Of a stretch of 64,000 bases of DNA, positions 57,005 through 64,000 are shown piece by piece. Source of the DNA: Panorpa germanica (lineage: Eukaryota > Arthropoda > Insecta > Mecoptera > Panorpidae); NCBI GenBank assembly GCA_963678705.1, contig OY783210.1:20647331-20711330 (forward strand), read 5' to 3'. The notes beneath the pieces are model-generated. The model saw only the letters and a program-made list of their open reading frames with translations. It made no database searches and was not told the origin of the DNA. Numbering within the stretch: the first letter of the stretch is position 1; every line of letters starts with the position of its first letter. The position numbers and the translations under genes were made by a program.

Positions 57005-59250
57005 CAAGACGTAATGAGGATCAAAAAAGCGGGAAATATGCGTGATGGAATTTATGAATGATAGTAAAAAATAATGTGTATATTATTCGCTTAGTCCAGG
57101 TATATGATAAAGCATCAAAGAAAACTAAATAAAACGCAGAGTTCCAAACTCTGACCTACACAATAAATGTTAATATTTAGGGGGTGTGGTCAAGAATTCT
57201 GCTTTATACACTGTTAAATGTTTTCCTGAAATTTTAAATCATTTTTTTGTGACCACCCTGAGAAGCATTGTAAAATTAATAACGGGTACACGCGTTTCAT
57301 GAATACGTGTTAGAGGAACTTGCGTTATAGAAGATCTGCTACACTAATTCCAAGACATGTGTCCTGTTACTTACAAATTCAATGAAAAATTCATTTTATA
57401 GTTACAAGATTAAAACGCTAGACAATATAGAACAAAAAGTATATAGCTACATAATATATATGTAGCTCTTGTATACAACAGTGCTGCATACAAGAAATAA
57501 TATTAAAAATAAAAGTTATAATATTTTTAAAACAAGAACTAAAACACGCTTGGATGTTCATTGAAAATTGTGATAAAATCTGACATTAAAAAATAAATAA
57601 AATTGATGACGTAAATTGATAAATAAAGAATACTAATAACGATCACCGTGTCGTATACAATTTGATCCGCCATATTGATTCCAGATGTTTTTTGAAAACA
57701 GTTTTTGAAAATATATTTAGTTAATGTCGTCTATATGATATCATAAAAATGAATTATTAACCTATAATTTATTTATATTTGAATGAAATTAATATATTTT
57801 ATTCGCATTGACATTTATATTAGCGATAAAAACACAGCATCGAACAAACATTAAATGGAATTTATATTTTTCGAGGTTTACCTGAAATAAGTTATTTTTA
57901 TATTATTTCAAACGTGTTAATAAAATATGTGTACACGATAGTCCAGTACTGGGGAAATAAATGTTGAATTTAACAATAAAATGTCATGTTATGTCATGTT
58001 GTGGATGCCTGTTCCCAATCTAATTCTAATAACGTTCTTCTTGGATAAAGCCTCATTCCCACTCACTGTTTTAATATTTAATTTACGTTTTTATTTAATA
58101 TTTTAATCTAGATTTCAGGTTTTCAGAATAGACATTCCTTGTCACATTCGTGTTTTGAGTTTAGTTAATTTAGTTGATGCACATGCGTCGCTAGCAATAT
58201 AAATTTTGACAGTTCGACAGTTGGACAAAATTGAATGTGGAATAAAAAAATTGCTGTTTTTAATATCAATTACTAATATAAATTGTTTTTACTTCTTTAT
58301 GTCTGACAAACTGACATTGAACTTCTTTTAAATATAAATCCTACTGTATTTTGACAGATTGTCTCATTTTGGAGGTTATAATATAATAAAGTTTTTTTTA
58401 ATTTAAAACATTGGATCTTGTAAAATTCTAAAAAAACTAAGAAAACTTTAAAAATAAATTAAATTAAAAATGGTACTGTGAATGACAACGGGTATTGCCA
58501 TATGCTAAGCAATTTAAATTATATACAAAATTAAATTAAAACAATGAGTGGGAATGATACTTAATATAAAATTCTTCTGCCAAAAGAATCACACCGAGCA
58601 GTGTGACTATTACGAAAGAAAATGAAACAAAATTATTTCAGTTCAATGAGTTAAACAAAACTAAAATCAAAAGTCAAAAGTACAACATAAAAACAATTCA
58701 ATACATAACTTTGTATGATACGTTGGTTTACCTTTTGGAATCATATGTTCGCCAACACATGGCGAATCCCTGCAGAGAGTAAGGTCACAACAAGAGGGCA
58801 CAAAGCTTTGTTATACCTCTCTAGACATACAAAGGCAGACAGCTTCTTCACTCACTCCTTCCTTCAAAGAGATTTCCTTTACAAAAGCTTCTGAGCTGAA
58901 ATTATAGCTACAAGAGCACGAGTATGAGGATGATGATGATGTGTGGTTTATTAGTTAGGTTTTGATAGTCATTATATAGAAATTAAATAGATACTTCAGC
59001 TAACACATCAACTGAATCATTCACAATGTTTTGTTGCATATTCAAGTGCACTTGTACTAATTTAATAATCATTGTTGTACTGTGTTTATGATGTTGATAC
59101 CATTCTGTTGACGTCACTCGCTTAGTTCACTGGTTTTGTTTGATTAGTCATTGTTATATATGATTATATGATATTATAATTGTAGCAGTATCGTACTTGA
59201 ATTAAAATAAATGATTGACTAATTGCGTTTTAAATTCAGAAGTTCTTTAA
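57005..59250. other. AT-rich non-coding stretch
   Basis: An AACTTATTTCAG|GTAAAC merged splice motif on the minus strand near 57883 is weaker than the plus-strand ones. Nothing else was seen. Confidence 0.4.
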
Positions 59251-59259
59251 GCGGATTCT

Positions 59260-59985
59260 CCCTTGTGACGACCTGTTTTTTAAGCATTTTTTGAGAATCT
59301 TTTTTGACGTCTAATGAAAAGATAGAACTTTGAGATTTTTATCAGTTATTTATTACTACTTCAAAATTATGTAAAACAAATTTCATGTAAATATTTTCAT
59401 TAGAACGTATGCTGTACCACTCTAAAGACATCTGCCTCAAAAAAGGGGCGCTGACTTCCTCCACGATTTTGGCTGATTTTCTTATCAGAAAGAAAGAAAA
59501 AAAACGGCGTTTTTATCTCTAGACCAAAATGCATAGAATGAATTAGAATCATTTGAAAATATTGAAAATTGGGTTTTTGGGAGACTTCTGAAAAAAGAGT
59601 TTCAAATTTCATGACTTTTTTTTCACTTTCGTTTCGAAATAATTAGAAATACTAGGAATTTTTGAAAGATTCCGTGCGTCTACATGTGCTGAGTCTATCC
59701 TATAAATTTTAAGTGAATCGGTCAAAACCGTTCTCGAGATATGATGGAGGAAACTTTGAAAAACACAGTTTTCAGAAAAACGTGTTTAAAGTTCCTACTA
59801 CTCAACTACGCGCTGCGAACATCTGCTTCTTCTAACTGCTATATCTTTATAACGACTTTGAATTTAAAAATATCACTTTACCAGCATAGTATACAAATGT
59901 TAGGGAATAAATTTATGCAAAAAGAAATATCAATTTTTGGAACTCATCACAGAGAAGAACCCCCTTAAGAGGGTTGAGAGATAAT
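59260..59985. repeat. Probable DNA-element relic, family A-like layout
   Basis: The block contains AGTGAATCGGTCAAAACCGT, CTCGAGATATGATGG and AGAAAAACGTGTTTAAAGTT, phrases that parallel GAATCGGTCCAGTAG, CTGAAAAAGCG and CTCCTTTAAAAGT in family A. It ends AGAACCCCCTTAAGAGG, comparable to the CCCCCTTAA end of family A copy 3. No coding sequence is recognised. Confidence 0.4.
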
Positions 59986-60126
59986 TCCGGACCCGGAAGA
60001 ATAATTGAAAATATCATATTCAGTTACTAGTACATAGTACATAGATTATAATATATTTAAATCAATAATTACCTTTCCTTAAATTAACTTAAAACTATTC
60101 ATTGATTCTAATTAAACTTAAAACTA

Positions 60127-60463
60127 GCAAGAGAACCGTAGGTGACATGACATCTCTTCCTTTTTCTCCTAGTGGCGTTTTTTTTGTCCCCTATTTCTCT
60201 ACATAACCATTTCAAACTTCATGTTTATTCTCCTTTCTTCTTCTCTGTAACTCGATCATTCACCTTCTTCCTTCTTTGTCTCCTTTCATCACCTACGGTT
60301 CTCTTGCTTTTATCTCTTCCTTTTTCTCCTAGTGGCGTTTTTTTTGTCCCCTATTTCTCTACATAACCATTTCAAACTTCATGTTTATTCTCCTTTCTTC
60401 TTCTCTGTAACTCGATCATTCACCTTCTTCCTTCTTTGTCTCCTTTCATCACCTACGGTTCAT
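60127..60463. repeat. Perfect 152-bp tandem duplication with inverted flank
   Basis: 60152-60303 and 60312-60463 are identical by eye (160-bp period), so the duplication is recent. A perfect 20-bp inverted repeat, AGCAAGAGAACCGTAGGTGA at 60127-60146 and its complement at 60290-60309, brackets the first unit. The unit is pyrimidine-rich on the plus strand, like the LINE-related blocks. Confidence 0.9.
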
Positions 60464-60469
60464 AATTTA

Positions 60470-61190
60470 ATACATTTCTAATAAATTAAATTTGTAGTTG
60501 ATCCCAACATCCAAAAATTTAATATTTCAATCTGTATCTCTAATTCCAACAATTCCCTGTTGGGATAAATAATCAAAGAAGGTCCTAAAGATACTCTGAA
60601 CACTAATAAACCAATTTAAATATTCCCGGTGTTATATCTCAAGCACCAACAAAATTTTATTTATTTATTATGCGCTTCGTAGACCTATTAAAACTAACAC
60701 TTTTCAAACATCATTGACTGCAGTGCACTCATTGCACCGTTGCGACCTTAGCACCGTCATAAATATTCATCCCAGTAACATGCAATTACCCTGAATGGTC
60801 TAATACTTTAATCTTGGCCTAACGTCTCTCTCTCTGTCTCTCCCCACTTCACGACCAAGGGCTTAGGGCTTCATACAATCAATGAATCACATATCAAGTG
60901 TGTTTTATATGGTTAATCTTAAACACGCTTGTCTCGTCTTGTTGGTTAAGGTTACCATGGTTTATACTTTATAGCATCGGTTTGCAGGTTTACACGAACA
61001 TTCTGAACGCACATTAAACTGTTAAGAGTAGTTAAGTGTTTTTATTGTACCTCCAGGAGGATGTAATCATTAACATATCATTAATTGTATTTTACTGAAA
61101 GCATTCAATAACAATGTACTCATTTATGAAGCTAGGATAGAAAATACATACTAAATATAAAACATTTCTCAAAGTTTTTGTTTATTTAGA
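60470..61190. other. AT-rich non-coding stretch
   Basis: Nothing recognisable. Confidence 0.5.
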
Positions 61191-61198
61191 ATATTTAA

Positions 61199-61729
61199 GG
61201 TGAAACGATACTTTGCCATTTTTCTCGCGAAATATAGATGGCGATACTATACAGCAGGTTAAATATTATCAAAAAAGAAAACCATGTTTTTTATGTTTAA
61301 ATCGTTTTATGTAAGTAACTATAAACGCGAATCAAAATCTAAAGCTGCAATTAGTTAGATGAATAACGTATCTACATACGTCATAATATTGTCATTGTCA
61401 TAAATAAAGGTTATAAAATTTATGACAAACCCTTAGAAATGTTACCAGTCATATAAAAATTAGAATTTAACTAGAAAATTATAGCAATATTAATTTTCAA
61501 AACTTATTTTTGCCGTTCCAACTCATTAAAAGTCAGTGGAAGAAAGCTTAAAATGTAGATACGTTATTCATCTAACTAATTGCAGCTTTAGATTTTGATT
61601 CGCGTTTATAGTTACTTACATAAAACGATTTAAACATAACAAAACATGGTTTTTTTGATAATATATAACCTGCTGTATAGTATCACCATCTATATTTCGC
61701 TAGAAAAAATTACTAACTACCGTTTCACG
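61199..61729. mobile_element. TTAA-flanked fold-back element with ~180-bp arms
   Basis: Left arm 61199-61379 (GGTGAAACGATACT...) and right arm 61550-61729 (...CCGTTTCACG) are long inverted repeats around a ~170-bp spacer. TTAA at 61195-61198 and 61730-61733 would be the target duplication, as for piggyBac or Kolobok elements, although the ends do not match piggyBac. It encodes nothing. A truncated relative lies at 25090-25373. Confidence 0.85.
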
Positions 61730-61785
61730 TTAACCGACTGTAAGCAATTATTTCTCATTATTAATAATAGCACTGTGGCGAGAAG

Positions 61786-61838
61786 TAGAGTCTATATTAT
61801 CAGTTACTGCTGCCACCTATTGATTGTTAGTTTAAAGA
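61786..61838. repeat. GGTGGCAGCAGTA repeat, copy 2 (inverted)
   Basis: TACTGCTGCCACCTATTGAT and TGTTAGTTTAAAGA are the complement of the segment at 16252-16304. Confidence 0.5.
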
Positions 61839-61859
61839 GAATATATATATACAGTTAGA

Positions 61860-63085
61860 AACATGAAGTGGTAGGAATACAAGGAGACACTACTGTGATA
61901 ACCAGTTTGTAATCTTTTAATATTATGTTTTAAAGAATAGCTTTAATTAAACATCCTAATATTTAAGGAGGTATTACCGTCTAGATCTTGTTTTTTAAGT
62001 AATTAATAATACGACATCATAAATAGTGCCAACATTGTATGAGGTTATCGGTGATGGTGCTTATAAGATTTTGAATTAATTTGCTGATTGAATTAATTTT
62101 GGATTTTGTTGTGTATGCATCAGAAAGGAGATGTAAAACAGATGTGAGTCATCTCCAGTTTTCTTGAAATCACATTAACTATTTTAAAGTATTAATTTGC
62201 AACATTATTTATGAATGGGTTTCACAGTTGTTGAAAGGGATACCTACATATATAGTTGCAAAGTACATTAGTCTTACAATAACTCTTTATATGCAATTGT
62301 ATATGTTTATATATTGTATATCACTAATGCACAAGCTTCGGTCTATGTTAGATTAAGTGAAATAAGTAAAGTGGCGTGAGAGTAAATAAGAACGTCAACA
62401 ACGTAATAGTACGCATCGATTCTGTATACCCACCTGTTTTATATCTTGTACATCTCTGCCATATTCCATAGTTGTATAAAACTATTAACACCTTGTTGAA
62501 ATTGAAATCCATGTGCAATAAACATTAAACAGTCAGCCGCGCCGCGTTTTACCACTGGTTTCAAGTTCGACCAATCGACTAATACAAGTATTAAATGTCG
62601 GTAGATAAAATCTAAGACAGATTCTGATTAGATTCCTTATTCCTTCTAACAGATTATTATCTCATATGTCATGATTATTATCGTAGAATTCCGAATGTTT
62701 ATCTATTGTTCTTACTACATGAAAACAGTTTTAGTGCAATTATTTACCTTAATCAAATAGAATATCAAATCTATGGAATCTTTAATGTAGTCGTAAATTT
62801 AATGGTTGGAAATTCTTGTAAAAACTACCGGATCTGCTCGAGTTTTTTTTCTTTTAATTACTTAAATACTAACTGGGCATTCTTGGATATTAGAAAGCAG
62901 GGGAGAGTATACAATTAACGTTGTGGTTACACCTGCACTGATTAGTGAGAACTGTGAGTGTCAGTACTTAAAATATGACTACTCGTTGTTACATTTAAGT
63001 AGTCTTACTTCTATTTATCCTTGCTAATCGGAGTCTTTATGTCTATATTTAATATCTTGCAAACGATGATCTTCTTTATTCCTGC
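61860..63085. other. AT-rich non-coding stretch
   Basis: Nothing recognisable. Confidence 0.5.
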
Positions 63086-63091
63086 TGGACT

Positions 63092-63345
63092 AAATTACTA
63101 CTATTCTAGACTTTTACTACTTCCAAAAGTACTTTCTGCTTCTTCTTCTCTTCATGTTCCCTACTCTTCCTTCATTCGCACCGTTTTCTGCTTCTTCTTC
63201 CTTCTTCCCTGTGCATTTGTCTCTTACCTCTTGCCTTCCTTGTCTCCTCTCGACAAACCCTCTATTAACTTTTCACTATCCTTCTTTCTTTCTGTGTTTA
63301 TTTTCACTTCTCCTGATTTTTACCTCTATCACTCTATTACAGACG
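63092..63345 (-). pseudogene. R1-like LINE fragment, relative of the 13330 block
   Basis: The plus strand aligns with the complement of 13740-13925. Shared landmarks are TACTACTATTCTAGAC, AGTACTTTCTG, CTTGCC.TCCTTGTCTCC and TCGACAAACCCTCTA. The coding strand would be minus and K/E/R-rich; all frames are broken. The hairpin-bearing 3' tail seen at 13990 is absent here. Confidence 0.5.
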
Positions 63346-63349
63346 TAAA

Positions 63350-64000
63350 TCCTCTATCCAACAAAATTTAAATCATTATATTAGCGCGTATAGTTTATGA
63401 AATATAAACGGGACATTATTTGTATTATTCTTTAATAATTTCTCCTGTAAGGACCTGTCTTATCTAATAGTAGTTTTTTGCTTTTAAAAATACAAATACA
63501 CGCATAGATCATAGAAAATAGGAAATTTATTAAGTGAGTATTTATAATTTAATACTGCACTTAAATTTTTCATAACATTATATGTATACAAGTATATCTT
63601 GTAATATAAAATGTATTTAGATATAAAATGGACATATTCGTGAAATATTAATCATTTCTTATAATGGAAAGGGCAGGAAACTTGGACTTAGGTATTCTGT
63701 ATTCTGTATTTTGTATCCCGTATGACCGTATCCCACATACCGCATAGAAATCCATTGACCCGTGAAACAAACAGACATGCTAATTACATATACAGTCTCT
63801 AGAGAAATGACTTGATTAAACTTTTGCAAAATCCTGTGACAACTGTTAAGTAAGCAAGGGACCATCCCATCAGCCAGTCACTCGCATCATAAGGTTTTAG
63901 AAATGCTAAATTTTCTCTTTCAAATATTTATTAAAATTACGAACTGTACGAACTCTAAAAGAGTTTATAATCGTGAAGCGTCTAAACTGAGTCAGTGATC
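63350..64000. other. AT-rich non-coding stretch
   Basis: A short GTATTCTGTATTCTGTATTT microrepeat lies near 63692. Nothing else was seen. Confidence 0.5.

Noticed and set aside
1..64000. CRISPR arrays, bacterial operons, rRNA genes
   Set aside because: No regularly spaced short repeats, no bacterial gene structure and no rRNA-like sequence were seen; the window is eukaryotic.

Overview
The window reads as AT-rich arthropod, most likely insect, nuclear DNA. Reasons: no bacterial-style gene packing, abundant simple AT sequence, mariner, hAT and R1-like non-LTR retrotransposon relics, and an LTR retrotransposon whose promoter has a TATA box followed at the expected distance by an arthropod-type TCAGTC initiator. 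Species cannot be told from the sequence. No complete host gene was found. Most of the window looks like intron or intergenic DNA filled with old transposon debris, plus a few short exon-like segments with plausible splice sites.

The dominant feature is a structurally complete LTR retrotransposon at 39272-46773. It has two 935-bp LTRs that look identical by eye, a 4-bp target duplication (CAGT), a primer-binding site matching the 3' end of an insect tRNA-Leu, and a purine tract before the 3' LTR. Its 5.6-kb interior carries one long gene, a 453-residue Gag-like protein (41339-42700). No reverse transcriptase, RNase H, integrase or protease is recognisable in the remaining 3.1 kb. It therefore looks like a recently inserted, gag-only, non-autonomous element that would depend on a partner for reverse transcription and integration. 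The Gag also carries a C-terminal hydrophobic segment that could span a membrane.

Other mobile DNA: an internally deleted hAT element with perfect 8-bp target duplications (49759-50870) that keeps the C-terminal transposase domain; fold-back elements with long inverted arms (25924-26184, 51751-52467, 61199-61729); a three-copy repeat family with a conserved palindromic core (1991, 4880 and 48368); three mariner 5' ends (4173, 24026, 32265); and several strand-asymmetric purine/pyrimidine blocks, of which at least three carry R1-type LINE marks. Tandem duplications occur at 2652-3000, 33988-34612 and 60152-60463.

Possible host coding sequence is limited to short segments bounded by splice-like signals. 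The best are on the minus strand (38557-38789, 37298-37426, 23058-23240 and, weaker, 14338-14463). All four leave codon phase 0 at their downstream end, so they could belong to one long minus-strand gene, but this is inference. On the plus strand there are two strong merged acceptor-donor sites (17574/17575 and 35663/35664) that resemble recursive splice sites of very long introns, and weaker exon candidates at 26400-26567, 27456-27563 and 30246-30339. All alignments and identity judgements were made by eye.
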